Source of the DNA: CAWBRT01 sp963696525
GTDB taxonomy: Bacteria; Acidobacteriota; Terriglobia; Terriglobales; Acidobacteriaceae
Direction of reading: 5' to 3'
Length of the DNA: 64,000 nt
NCBI GenBank assembly: GCA_963696525.1
Contig: CAVOKO010000003.1
Span: 1-64,000 of the forward strand
In this document: positions 18,885 through 27,326 of the stretch, in pieces
Layout of the letters: each line of letters starts with the position of its first letter
How positions within the stretch are numbered: position 1 is the stretch's first letter
Notes under the pieces: model-generated
Seen by the model: the letters and a program-made list of their open reading frames with translations, nothing else
Databases searched by the model: none
What the model was told of the DNA's origin: nothing
Position numbers and translations under genes: made by a program

Positions 18885-19256
18885 CTATGCGGTGATTTTT
18901 GGGACACCAGAAACTGGCTTATTCCGCTCATCTCCCTGATCCGCTATCGAACCATCGGTGCGGGCCGGTTCTTGAGTCGCCGGCTTCGCCGCATCTTCCT
19001 CATCTTTCGGAGTGAGCCCTAACTCTCCCGCCAGCGCTCCCATTTCCGACAGCAACGCCAGAGTGCGCTCCGCTTCTTCGGCGTCGATGCGGCTGATGGC
19101 GAAGCCAACGTGTACCATCACGTAATCGCCGACCTCCGCCTCGGGCACAAAATCGAGCCGGACCCGGCGCACAATCCCTGCAAACTGCACGCGGCCTTCA
19201 CGGACACCGCTGGTCTCATCGCAGTCAAGCACTTTTCCGGGCACGGCGAGGCACAT
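18885..19256 (-). CDS. hypC: Hydrogenase assembly chaperone
   Basis: Start at ATG 19256 after a GGGGGG purine run, giving the obligatory MCLAVPGKV N-terminus whose Cys2 binds the Fe unit. The core (VQFAGIVRRVRLDFVPEAEVGDYVMVHVGFAISRID) is standard, but the protein has about 123 residues versus the usual 75-95. The extra C-terminal 45 residues are Glu/Asp/Pro-rich and probably disordered. First gene of the hyp operon; its promoter should be in the next 460 bases upstream. Confidence 0.93.
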   Translation of the reverse strand: MCLAVPGKVLDCDETSGVREGRVQFAGIVRRVRLDFVPEAEVGDYVMVHVGFAISRIDAEEAERTLALLSEMGALAGELGLTPKDEEDAAKPATQEPARTDGSIADQGDERNKPVSGVPKITA

Positions 19257-19719
19257 CGAATCCCCCCTGACTTGCCAAACACACAAACGCCCAAAGAATC
19301 CGCGGCGGGTGCACTGGCTCTATATTTCAATTTTACGCCCGATTCCCGCCTATTTATAGAGCGCATTCTGCCGCTTAGAGCAGCTCCAGAGCAGGTATAA
19401 CTCAGTGCTTTGTGCCCAGTGTCCTCAGAGCCCCAGTGTCTTCAGAGTCATAGAAACACGGCGTGGGACTGACCGCCGAAGGATTTCGTTCAAAGCTCAG
19501 ACGCCGCCTCAACGCCTCAACTTCGCTCCCGGTGGCCGCGCAGAATGACAAAAGCAAAAGTTATTCGAATGAGTTATGGAACAGCTTTGTAGTAGAAATA
19601 TAGAAGTATCCGGCCCACGGGATTTCACGGAGCGTTAGCGCGTGCGAAACTCGAAGGCCGGGCATTTGCGGCCCCCGGCGATGATGTTACGGATGGCGCG
19701 GGGCAGGAAGGCGTGTGGA
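19257..19719. other. Intergenic region between hypC and the SDR gene
   Basis: About 460 bases of divergent promoter space. It contains AGAGCAGCTCCAGA at 19377-19390 (a motif shared with 1994 and 22774). It also holds two near-tandem copies of CCAGTGTCYTCAGAG near 19412-19450 and a GACGCCGCCTYAACGCCTCAACT stretch near 19500 that recurs near 26790. No gene is credible. Confidence 0.45.
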
Positions 19720-20472
19720 ATGATTGTACTGGTTACAGGCGCGACCGCTGGATTCGGAGCAGCGATTGCACGGCGGTTTGCAAAAGACGGCGCAAAAGTT
19801 GTCGCCGCCGCTCGGCGCGGCGAGCGGCTAAACAAACTTGCCCAAGAATTGGGCGCGGATCAAGTCCATCCGCTTACCTTGGACATTCGCGACCGTGCCG
19901 CCGTCGAGCGCGGGTTGAGCGAATTGCCCGCCGGCTTCGCGGAAATCGATGTGCTGGTCAACAACGCCGGGCTCGCACTCGGGCTTGAACCGGCACAGCG
20001 CGCCGATCTCGACGACTGGGACCGCATGGTGGATACCAACGTGAAGGGCCTGATCTACCTGACCAAGGCGGTGCTGCCCGGCATGGTGGCGCGCGGTCGC
20101 GGGCACATTATCAACATCAGCTCGACGGCTGGAGCCTGGCCTTATCCGGGAGGCAACGTCTATGGCGCCTCCAAGGCTTTTGTGCAGCAGTTCTCACGCA
20201 ATCTGCGCGCCGACCTGTTTGGCACGCCGATACGCGTCACCGACATCGCACCCGGCATGGTGGCGGGCACGGAGTTCGCTCAGGTCCGCTTCCACGGCGA
20301 CCAGAGCCGGGCGCAGAAAGTCTACGAGGGCGCGGCTCCGCTCAGCTCCGACGACATTGCGGATACCGTGCACTGGGCCGCCACCAGGCCTGCGCGCGTC
20401 AATATCAATGCGATTGAAGTGATGCCCGTGTGCCAGACCTGGGGGGCGCTGGCCATCTATCGGACGAAGTAA
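19720..20472 (+). CDS. Short-chain dehydrogenase/reductase, YdfG-like
   Basis: Start set at ATG 19720, after AGGAAGG, so that the Rossmann motif TGATAGFGAAIA sits at residues 6-17 as in the family; the frame extends 26 residues further upstream without family support. NNAGLALG, the catalytic Ser in NISSTAGAWPY and YGASKAF (Tyr and Lys) are all present. The C-terminal TRPARVNINAIEVMPVCQ matches the NADP-dependent 3-hydroxy acid dehydrogenase/malonic semialdehyde reductase group. The exact substrate is unknown. The gene stands alone. Confidence 0.85.
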   Translation: MIVLVTGATAGFGAAIARRFAKDGAKVVAAARRGERLNKLAQELGADQVHPLTLDIRDRAAVERGLSELPAGFAEIDVLVNNAGLALGLEPAQRADLDDWDRMVDTNVKGLIYLTKAVLPGMVARGRGHIINISSTAGAWPYPGGNVYGASKAFVQQFSRNLRADLFGTPIRVTDIAPGMVAGTEFAQVRFHGDQSRAQKVYEGAAPLSSDDIADTVHWAATRPARVNINAIEVMPVCQTWGALAIYRTK

Positions 20473-20523
20473 CGCGGCGAGGATTTTCGCGCCCCGGAAG
20501 TTCGCGCAATCATCCTTTGTAGT

Positions 20524-20643
20524 GTGATTCTGAGCGAGCGAAGAATCTGCTCTCTGCATCCGCAATGCATAGATCCTTCGCTTCTCCACCCCAGCAACGG
20601 CAAAAGCGGCCGTCGCCGGGGACCCCGGCTCGCTCAGGATCAC
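20524..20643. repeat. Nested-palindrome element with inverted ends (copy 1)
   Basis: A 120-bp element whose ends GTGATTCTGAGCGAGC (20524-20539) and GCTCGCTCAGGATCAC (20628-20643) are inverted repeats with one mismatch. Inside are GCGAAGAATC / GATCCTTCGC and then a CCCC..ACGGC / GCCGT..GGGG hairpin at 20590-20621. A related element lies at 26641-26772. It encodes no protein. Confidence 0.65.
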
Positions 20644-20706
20644 ATCCTGAAACTCATGCGGCGATTGTCGGACACTGGCCGCTACAAGCACCATCGACAA
20701 CTCAGA

Positions 20707-21996
20707 CTATGCCTTGGCGCCTGCCACGGCAGGAGTCTGCGTTTGCGGCCCTTCTTTGCCAAGGGCCATAAGGGTGAGCCGCGGCACCACCCACACGGTG
20801 AAGACGCTGGCCACCAGAATCGAACACCCGCCAGCCGCGAGCGCCAGACGGAAGCTGCCCGTCAACTTCACGACCAAGCCAGTCAAGATCGGTGAAAGTA
20901 TTCCGGCAGCGGAGCCGACGGCGTTGATCAGTCCTCCGACCGAGCCGACCATCTTGGGCGGAATCACCTCCGAGATGATGACCCAGATATGGCCGGCGGC
21001 ATTGGATTCCGCGGCGATCGAGAGCGTCAGGAAGAACACGGCGATCATGGGATCGTCGACGAACCCCACCATGATTACGGTAGAGGAAAGAATCTGAAGC
21101 ACGACCTGGATCGTCTTGCGCGCCCGATTCATGCTCCAACCCCGCCTGATCAGCCAGTCGGAGCACATACCCACGAAGGGCTGGCTGACGCAGGCCGTGG
21201 CATAGGGAAGCGAACCGTAGATGCCCATCTTGACGATGGAGAAGTGACGCTCCATGACCAGATAAGAAGGCACCCACGTCAGAAACAACCACTGCAGGAA
21301 GTCCTGCGTAAACTTCACCACCAGCAATCCGAGAATCATCCGATTGCTAAATAACTGGGCCCAGGGGATTTTGACGGGCTGCGGACGGGCGACGGCTTCG
21401 CGGGCGCGGAGCTCCGAGCGGTCCTGAAACCAGAAATACCAGATCACGCACCACGACAAGCTGGCCAGACCGGTTCCGAAAAAGGCGACCCGCCAACCCC
21501 AATGCAGGATCAGGAAGGCCATCAGGAAGGGAGTCGCAGCCATGCCCAAACGTATTCCGGTCAAGGAAACGGCAATGGCCGTACCGCGCTCCTGGCTGGG
21601 AAAATTTCCGGCAACGATCTTGTTGGTGACCGGCAGCGCAGCGGATTCGCCGAGACCCACGCCCAGCCGGGCCAACAGAATGTGCGTAATGTTGTGGGCG
21701 AACCCGGTCAGCGCCGAGAAGACCGACCAAATCGCCGCGCACCATCCCAGCACGGTCTTGGCTCCAAAGCGGTCGGCCAGATACCCGGAGGGGAAGTTGC
21801 CGATGACATAGGTCCAGAAGAAAGCCGACAGGGCTACGCCCATGGCCACCGTGCTGATGTGAAATTCCTTGATGATGAAAGGTGCGGCCACCGACAAACT
21901 TGCACGGTCCATCGAGTTGATGAATGTGCCCGCCGTGAGCAGCGTGACCACGCCAATCCTATAGCCTTTGGTGTTTTCCGAATTACCCGGATTCAT
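20707..21996 (-). CDS. MFS transporter, anion:cation symporter (ACS) family
   Basis: Start at ATG 21996 preceded by GAGGT; a TTG six bases earlier is less likely. The 429-residue, twelve-helix protein carries TFINSMDRASLSVAAPFI, PSGYLADRFGAK (the loop 2-3 motif) and LGVGLGESAALPVTNKIV. These are typical of ACS transporters for sugar acids and organic anions (ExuT, GudP, L-tartrate type). It is the last gene of a leftward module after the LarA-like, LDH2 and RraA genes, so it probably imports their substrate. Confidence 0.85.
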   Translation of the reverse strand: MNPGNSENTKGYRIGVVTLLTAGTFINSMDRASLSVAAPFIIKEFHISTVAMGVALSAFFWTYVIGNFPSGYLADRFGAKTVLGWCAAIWSVFSALTGFAHNITHILLARLGVGLGESAALPVTNKIVAGNFPSQERGTAIAVSLTGIRLGMAATPFLMAFLILHWGWRVAFFGTGLASLSWCVIWYFWFQDRSELRAREAVARPQPVKIPWAQLFSNRMILGLLVVKFTQDFLQWLFLTWVPSYLVMERHFSIVKMGIYGSLPYATACVSQPFVGMCSDWLIRRGWSMNRARKTIQVVLQILSSTVIMVGFVDDPMIAVFFLTLSIAAESNAAGHIWVIISEVIPPKMVGSVGGLINAVGSAAGILSPILTGLVVKLTGSFRLALAAGGCSILVASVFTVWVVPRLTLMALGKEGPQTQTPAVAGAKA

Positions 21997-22063
21997 GGCC
22001 AAACCTCGATTGAAGTTTTCCCCGCAGGGTGCTCATGCCGAATCGCGCGTTTTCAGCGGCCTG

Positions 22064-22741
22064 TTAGTCGATGATCTCGCACCCTTTCTCTTTCAAGCTC
22101 TTGTCTACCCAGCTACGATCAAGCGTACCGGCCTTGATATGGGCAAAGGTCTTGACCTCATTGGCATTCAGCGCCTCGGTTCGCTTGATCACCTCGGCGG
22201 CGTCCAAGGGATCGATGATCACGACGCCATCTTCGTCGCCCACCACGATGAAGCCGGGCTTGACCAGGACTCCGCCGCAAACGATGGGCACGTTGATCTC
22301 TCCGGGACCGTTCTTGTAAGGGCCCATCGGGCTGGCGCCGCGGGCGAAGACCGGGAAATCAAGCTCCCTGATAGCGCCCAGGTCGCGAATGCTGCCGTCG
22401 ACCACGAACCCGCCACAGCCTCGGCTCATGGCATAGCGAGTCATTATCTCTCCGACCAGCGAATGAGTCAGATCGCCCTGGCCATCGACCACGATGACGT
22501 CGCCGGGTGCAATCATGTCAATCGCTTTGTGGAACATCAGATTGTCGCCGGACGGTACTCTGACGGTGAATGCCGAGCCCAGCAACTTGGCTCCGTTGCA
22601 TGGCTTAATGGCCGGATGAACGCAAAACATTCTGCCCATGCAATCGGCGATGTTCGGCACCGGAAACTTGGCAAACTGGCTGATCAGCTCTTTCGACGGG
22701 CGATTGATTTTGGTATGAATGCGGAAGCCGACATTGGACAT
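22064..22741 (-). CDS. RraA-family protein, probable 4-hydroxy-2-oxoacid aldolase
   Basis: The 225-residue protein has the RraA/HMG-aldolase core: NIADCMGR, a GSAFTVRVPSGDNL strand, DVIVVDGQGD, GGFVVDGSIRDLGAI (with the Arg-Asp pair of the substrate/Mg site) and GDEDGVVIID. RraA itself inhibits RNase E. In catabolic neighbourhoods like this one, family members are usually divalent-metal-dependent aldolases or decarboxylases acting on 4-hydroxy-4-methyl-2-oxoglutarate or oxaloacetate. Placement between a transporter and an LDH2 dehydrogenase favours the aldolase reading. Confidence 0.8.
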   Translation of the reverse strand: MSNVGFRIHTKINRPSKELISQFAKFPVPNIADCMGRMFCVHPAIKPCNGAKLLGSAFTVRVPSGDNLMFHKAIDMIAPGDVIVVDGQGDLTHSLVGEIMTRYAMSRGCGGFVVDGSIRDLGAIRELDFPVFARGASPMGPYKNGPGEINVPIVCGGVLVKPGFIVVGDEDGVVIIDPLDAAEVIKRTEALNANEVKTFAHIKAGTLDRSWVDKSLKEKGCEIID

Positions 22742-22805
22742 CGATCGTTACCTTCCTTTATTTATTTCTTTCATCTGGAGCGGTTCCAGAGTTATCGCTT
22801 CTCTT

Positions 22806-23888
22806 TCAGCACAGCGTAAACGGCACCTGCCACTGCTCCGCTTCGCGCCGCAAATCGTCGACGTAGGCAACCGCCAGCGGAATCCCTTCTCTGCGCCACT
22901 TTTCACGCCTGCAAAGTTCAATTTCACCCGGCAGAAAAATCTCGCTGACTCCCTTGGCGGGCTTGGCCGTCTTGATCTCGGTGATCATCTGATCAATGTC
23001 GCTCTTGAACTTGGCGAGCGAGGTGAAGGCTTCCACGTTGACCGCTCCGAACAGGTGGCTGATGCATGCCGGCTCGTCGAAATCCGTGTAAAGGTCCCTG
23101 ACGTAAGGGCCGAACAGCGATCCCGACAGCACCGCGGTCAACACATCTATCACCAGGGCGATGGCCGATCCCTTGTAACCCGCGAACGGCACCACGGTGC
23201 CTTTCATACCTTCGGCGGCATCGGTCGTCGGCTCGCCTTGCTTGTCCAGCGCCCAGCCTGACGGGAGCGGCTGTTTGTTTTTGGCCGCCGCCGCCACCTT
23301 GCCGCGCGCGACCACGCTGGTGGCCATGTCGGCGATGATTGGCCGCTGCTCGCCCGCCGGAATCGCCACCGCGAACGGATTCGTCCCCAGGTAAGGGTCC
23401 CTGCCCCCATACACTGCCATGCGCGCTTTGCTATTGGTGGCGGCAATGCCGATCATTCCGTGCGGCAGCGCACGCTCGGCGTAATAGGCGGCAATGCCGT
23501 TATGGTTGGAATTTTTCACCGTCACGAACGCCACTCCCGTGTGCCGGGCTTTTTCGATTGCCAGCTCCATCGCCTTCACCGACACGTAAGGTCCCATGGA
23601 ATTGCAGGCGTCGATGACGGCCGCCGAAAGCCTGTCCGAAATCGTCTTCATTTCATAGTTGGCGCGAACGATGCCGATCTTGATGCGTTTGAGATGGATC
23701 GGCAGGCGGCTGACGCCATGCGAGTCAATGCCCTTCAGATCGGCGTCCACCAGGGTATCGGCGTTGACCAGCGCCTCCTCCGGCTGCATGCCGGTTTTTT
23801 CTAACACCGCGGCGCAAAACTTCTTGAGTGGTCCAGCCTGTATAAGAACCGTATCTTTATCTTTCAAATCGTCTCGCTCCTTAATCAA
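22806..23888 (-). CDS. LDH2/malate-type NAD(P)-dependent 2-hydroxyacid dehydrogenase
   Basis: A 360-residue member of the Ldh_2 family (YiaK, AllD, ComC relatives). Visible are DLKGIDSHGVSRLPIHLKRI with the catalytic His, VKNSNHNGIAAYYAERA, YGGRDPYLGTNPFAVAIP and PFAGYKGSAIALVIDVL. These enzymes oxidise 2-hydroxyacids to 2-oxoacids. In this module it would sit between the LarA-like protein and the RraA-family aldolase. The intergenic gaps on either side are 64 and 114 bases, compatible with a single operon. Confidence 0.87.
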   Translation of the reverse strand: MIKERDDLKDKDTVLIQAGPLKKFCAAVLEKTGMQPEEALVNADTLVDADLKGIDSHGVSRLPIHLKRIKIGIVRANYEMKTISDRLSAAVIDACNSMGPYVSVKAMELAIEKARHTGVAFVTVKNSNHNGIAAYYAERALPHGMIGIAATNSKARMAVYGGRDPYLGTNPFAVAIPAGEQRPIIADMATSVVARGKVAAAAKNKQPLPSGWALDKQGEPTTDAAEGMKGTVVPFAGYKGSAIALVIDVLTAVLSGSLFGPYVRDLYTDFDEPACISHLFGAVNVEAFTSLAKFKSDIDQMITEIKTAKPAKGVSEIFLPGEIELCRREKWRREGIPLAVAYVDDLRREAEQWQVPFTLC

Positions 23889-24002
23889 TCAATCCACTCT
23901 GGGCCCATGGGCTAGAAGCATTTCGTTCGCTGCGGGTGTCATCGTTAGGAAGTCATTCCGTAGCGCCGCGCCTGGTGCTTCGGCCTGTTTTTCAGCAACC
24001 TG

Positions 24003-25283
24003 CTAAGCGTGTGTCTGGCTGACTTTGTGAGCCAGCAGCCGGTTGACCAGGTTGCGGCCGGCATCGAAGGCGAGCGCCACCGGTTCGGCTGCCACCTCTA
24101 TGCCGGGCCGCGTTTTCAGCTCCGCCACCAGTGCCTCGGAGACATACAGCTTCTCCAGGTGAAGCGTGGTGGCGATGATCATCAGCCGCAGATCCTTGGC
24201 CGCAATCCGCCCCAGGCTGGCGATCGCCATCTGGATGGTTTCCTGCTCGCTCGGAAAATGTAGCGGCGTGAAACAGCGCTGCACAAAGCCGGTGGTTATA
24301 ACGTTGAGGTAAGTGGATTTCAAATCCACTTTGCCGACAAGTTTGTCGGTCACCAGGTCGGCCAGCCCAATTCCGTTGGCGTTGCCGTGCGAGCCCTCGG
24401 ATATGTCCAGCACCACAATGCGCTTGATAAAAGGCTTCTCCGGTTCCGGCTCGCCTTTCACCCGGAAACGGCCCACCACGGTGGTATCGATCCCGGTGCC
24501 GCTGTAGTCCTTGCCCATTTCTTCAATGACCAGGATGTCGAGTTTGTCGACGGGCAGCAGCGGCATTAGCTTAATGGCGGTGGCCAGCAGCTTCGGCTCT
24601 TCGTCGAGGAACTTGCGGGCCTCCACGCCAAGGATGTGCGCCGTCTCCTCGAAGCCGTTTTCGATAATCGCCAGCCCGCCCAGGATCGGCGTCTTCTCGA
24701 TCAGAATGGTTCCAATCTCGCGCAGGCACGCCGGCAGCTCCCGTATGCCCAGACTATGAAACTGTTGCGCGCCGCTCGGACCGCCCAGTCCGACCACGCA
24801 CATCTTGGTGAGACCGCTTTGCATGTCTCCCACCAAGGCGGTGTGCACCTTGATACGATTGAGCACAATCACGCCGTCGACAGCCATCACATGGCGATTG
24901 ATGTAGGCAGTCAATCCCTGCGCGGTCTTCCCCACCTCGACGGTTTCAGCCCCGGTCAACACGGGCGCTCCCACCGCGTCCGCCGTCATGCCCAGGCTGT
25001 TCAGGATTTCCCTTTGTCCCTCGGCGGTACCACCTCCGTGGCTCCCCATGGCCGCGATCAGGCAGGGCTCAAATCCTTTTTCCTTCAGATAATCGACCGT
25101 GATTCGGGTTATCTCGACGATGTTGTTGATCCCCCGGCTGCCGGCGGTAATCGCCACCTTGGCGCCCTTGGATAGGCGCTTTCCGATTCCGAGTTTTTCC
25201 AACTCCTGATAGACAGTGCGCTGGATGTCGGCCACGCGCGGACGAGCGAATGTCTGCTTGGCGAGATAAAGTTTGGGAAACAT
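24003..25283 (-). CDS. LarA-like (DUF2088) protein, putative hydroxyacid epimerase
   Basis: Start at ATG 25283 after GAGGGTG. The roughly 426-residue product resembles the N-domain of lactate racemase LarA: a nucleotide-like GSRGINNIVEI, AMGSHGGGTAEGQ with the conserved His, VIVLNRIKVHT and GLGGPSGAQQFH. LarA uses a nickel-pincer nucleotide to racemise or epimerise 2-hydroxyacids. Cofactor-making larB/C/E are not in the window, and the usual Lys that anchors the pincer cannot be confirmed without an alignment, so the activity is uncertain. First gene of the leftward four-gene module. Confidence 0.75.
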   Translation of the reverse strand: MFPKLYLAKQTFARPRVADIQRTVYQELEKLGIGKRLSKGAKVAITAGSRGINNIVEITRITVDYLKEKGFEPCLIAAMGSHGGGTAEGQREILNSLGMTADAVGAPVLTGAETVEVGKTAQGLTAYINRHVMAVDGVIVLNRIKVHTALVGDMQSGLTKMCVVGLGGPSGAQQFHSLGIRELPACLREIGTILIEKTPILGGLAIIENGFEETAHILGVEARKFLDEEPKLLATAIKLMPLLPVDKLDILVIEEMGKDYSGTGIDTTVVGRFRVKGEPEPEKPFIKRIVVLDISEGSHGNANGIGLADLVTDKLVGKVDLKSTYLNVITTGFVQRCFTPLHFPSEQETIQMAIASLGRIAAKDLRLMIIATTLHLEKLYVSEALVAELKTRPGIEVAAEPVALAFDAGRNLVNRLLAHKVSQTHA

Positions 25284-25691
25284 GATTTCACCCTCTGGTT
25301 CGAGACTTCGAAGCTTACCATGCCGCGGAAAAACGCGCCGTACCCCCGGGCCCCCGGCAAGCCCTCTGTTCGCCGGGTGCGGCCCTTCAGGGCGCCGGCC
25401 AAAACACACGCGCAACCCTGCCCGCACGCCGGAGTATCCACGCGGACGTTCTTTGTGAGCCTCGAATGTTCAACAGAATGTCATTGAACAGGATAATTGG
25501 AAATTGTCAACCTAGTAAACAGCTCTCGGCGGAGGCGCAGCTTTCGGATTGGCGACGATCGGGCACCTGTTGCGGGATAAGTGTTGATAAGGCGATTTTG
25601 CAACAATCATTCCGAAGCGGCATAGCTACCGGAATTATTGGTAACTGGGATCAAACGGAACCGTTTACTTGCCGCTTTTCCGCAGCCGCGG
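25284..25691. other. Intergenic region upstream of the hydroxy-acid module
   Basis: About 400 bases without a credible gene, upstream of the LarA-like gene and downstream of the signal peptidase gene, both leftward. It carries a 7-bp inverted repeat at 25467-25490, listed separately, and is AT-richer than its flanks between 25460 and 25680. Confidence 0.45.
25467..25490. promoter_or_regulatory. Inverted repeat, possible operator
   Basis: TGTTCAA (25467-25473) and TTGAACA (25484-25490) are perfect inverted repeats, with centres 17 bp apart, about 180 bases upstream of the LarA-like start. The spacing and location suit a dimeric regulator, but no regulator gene is adjacent. Confidence 0.4.
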
Positions 25692-26525
25692 TTAGCGCAC
25701 AGTCCTGCGCCTATCTGATGCGTAAACATATAGAACCTTGCCCACGACGGTGCCCTCATCGACGAGTCCAAAGTCTGGCATTCGGCTGTCGTAACTTACA
25801 TCACGATTATCGCCCATCACAAAGAGCCTGCCGCTTGGAATGTCAGTTTGACCAAAGTTCATGAGTTGCTCAACTGGGTGGCCCGAGTGCCTTATATAAG
25901 GTTCTGTTAGGAGCTGCCCATTGACAAAGATGTCTCCACTCCTCCCGACAATGCTGTCGCCCGCAATCGCCACCACTCTCTTAAGGAACACCGTCCCCTT
26001 TCTCTGGAAGAGAATCAAATCTCCTCGTGTCGGTTTCTTGTATCGGTAGAATCGACTATCTGAAACGATGTGATCGCCTCTCATAACGGTGTTCTCCATT
26101 GATGTTATTGGGACACCGAAAACGCGAAACCCTGCCGCTCTCAGCAGCCAAGTTGAGTTGATGCCGGAACCGACGAGGGCAAGTGGAATCAGCAGCAACA
26201 GCCAGAGGTGTGCACACGGCCTCTGTCCATTGGATATTGTGCGCAAGGCGCCCCAAGCTGCAGCCGTGCAGAGCGCCAACATTCCTACAAGCAAGCACAA
26301 AAACCCCCAATACGTGTTTGGTAATCGCAGCGGCCAGTAACCTAAAATCAGGAAGCAATATGCGAACAGGAAAGCCGCCCCGGTTCGTTTCGCTCCCAAA
26401 ATCAAGTGCCCAATCCCTGGAATCGCAGCGGATACCGCAGCCGAAAGCACGCGCTTGGATGAGGATTGGAGACACGGGGCAACTGCTCGGGGTGCCACCA
26501 TTCCTAGTTCGCAGTCATCATGCAT
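25692..26525 (-). CDS. lepB: Signal peptidase I with a long multi-helix N-terminus
   Basis: The C-terminal half is a signal peptidase I: catalytic Ser142 in TSMENTV, RGDLILF, catalytic Lys182 in FLKRVVAIAGD, FVNGQLLTEPYI and the GDNRDVSYDSR box. The usual PSGSM motif is changed to PITSM. Residues 20-125 contribute four hydrophobic segments, more than the one or two usual for the family, with an N-terminal AIPGIGHLILGAKRTGAAFL stretch. It probably cleaves exported preproteins; it could be a paralogue with special clients. It is flanked by unrelated genes. Confidence 0.85.
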   Translation of the reverse strand: MHDDCELGMVAPRAVAPCLQSSSKRVLSAAVSAAIPGIGHLILGAKRTGAAFLFAYCFLILGYWPLRLPNTYWGFLCLLVGMLALCTAAAWGALRTISNGQRPCAHLWLLLLIPLALVGSGINSTWLLRAAGFRVFGVPITSMENTVMRGDHIVSDSRFYRYKKPTRGDLILFQRKGTVFLKRVVAIAGDSIVGRSGDIFVNGQLLTEPYIRHSGHPVEQLMNFGQTDIPSGRLFVMGDNRDVSYDSRMPDFGLVDEGTVVGKVLYVYASDRRRTVR

Positions 26526-26922
26526 AGCTGTTATCCGTTATGGCCAGCACTTTACGCCAAATCACCACTAAGTTCCACGATGATTGTTGCTAACAGGCGT
26601 TATCACCACTTATCTTCGCAGACTTCGGGTTAAGGGTGTCATCCTGAGCGTAGCGAAGGATCCAAGGAACCCGGCCCACCCCGCGCCGCCCTGAGCTTTT
26701 CGAGTCCCTTCGCTCCTCCACCCCATCAACCGCAACTAAGGTGGTTGCTGGGGACCCCGGCTCGCTCAGGATTTCGGCAGTCGGCTCGGACGCCGCCTTA
26801 ACGCCTCAACTCCGGTCCCATTTGATCGCTCAGATACGACACTCCTAAACATTTAGTGCGCAGGGGTGGGGTTTCCCACTAAAGTGCCGATATTATTGGT
26901 GGAACGTCCGGAGGGAACCATC
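26526..26922. other. Intergenic region holding a palindromic element
   Basis: Almost 400 bases between divergent genes. Most is taken by the repeat element at 26641-26772; a GACGCCGCCTTAACGCC stretch near 26790 is shared with about 19500. The remainder should contain the promoters of the signal peptidase gene and of the small gene at 26923. Confidence 0.5.
26641..26772. repeat. Nested-palindrome element with inverted ends (copy 2)
   Basis: Ends ATCCTGAGCG (26641-26650) and CGCTCAGGAT (26763-26772) are perfect inverted repeats. Inside are GCGAAGG / CCCTTCGC and a hairpin CCCCATCAACC / GGTTGCTGGGG at 26731-26753. The last is the same type of hairpin as in copy 1 but with different stem bases. 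Confidence 0.65.
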
Positions 26923-27210
26923 ATGGCGACGTCTATACCTAGCTTAAGTGCATCTTTTTCGATTGCACAAACTACAGCGGCAGAACCGCAGGCGAAGGCG
27001 CCTTCAACCAGCCAGCAAGAGGCAGATACAGTAGTGATTTCTGATTCCGCTCAAGCCATAGCACTAAGTCAACAAGGCCAGAGCGTTAGCCAGATCGCGG
27101 TGAGCATGGGAATAACCACGCAGGAGGTTGACAGCTATTTGGGTATCACGCCTACCCCAGGGTCAACAACATCATCAATCACAACTGGGACAGCGGCGGC
27201 AGCATCGTAG
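26923..27210 (+). CDS. Small protein with an HTH-like segment
   Basis: ATG 26923 follows GGAGGG at good spacing, giving a 95-residue product. The first 50 residues are Ser/Thr/Ala/Gln-rich. Residues 50-78 (SAQAIALSQQGQSVSQIAVSMG, then ITTQEVDSYLGI) look like a short helix-turn-helix, as in small acidobacterial proteins I recall with the same VDSYLGI ending. The tail is again Thr/Ser/Ala. Function unknown. It is isolated on the plus strand. Confidence 0.6.
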   Translation: MATSIPSLSASFSIAQTTAAEPQAKAPSTSQQEADTVVISDSAQAIALSQQGQSVSQIAVSMGITTQEVDSYLGITPTPGSTTSSITTGTAAAAS

Positions 27211-27326
27211 CCAACATCTGCAATGTCGGCGAGGACAAGCAAAATCGGGGTGGCCATCCGCGGCCTCGAAGGGATAATCGCCACTCATTCACCTCCCTAC
27301 CGATTCCTCTGGGCTCCGCGCTTGCT

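Noticed and set aside
25466..25864. 132-residue plus-strand frame
   Set aside because: Overlaps the 3' end of the signal peptidase gene antisense and the AT-rich gap; no ribosome site.
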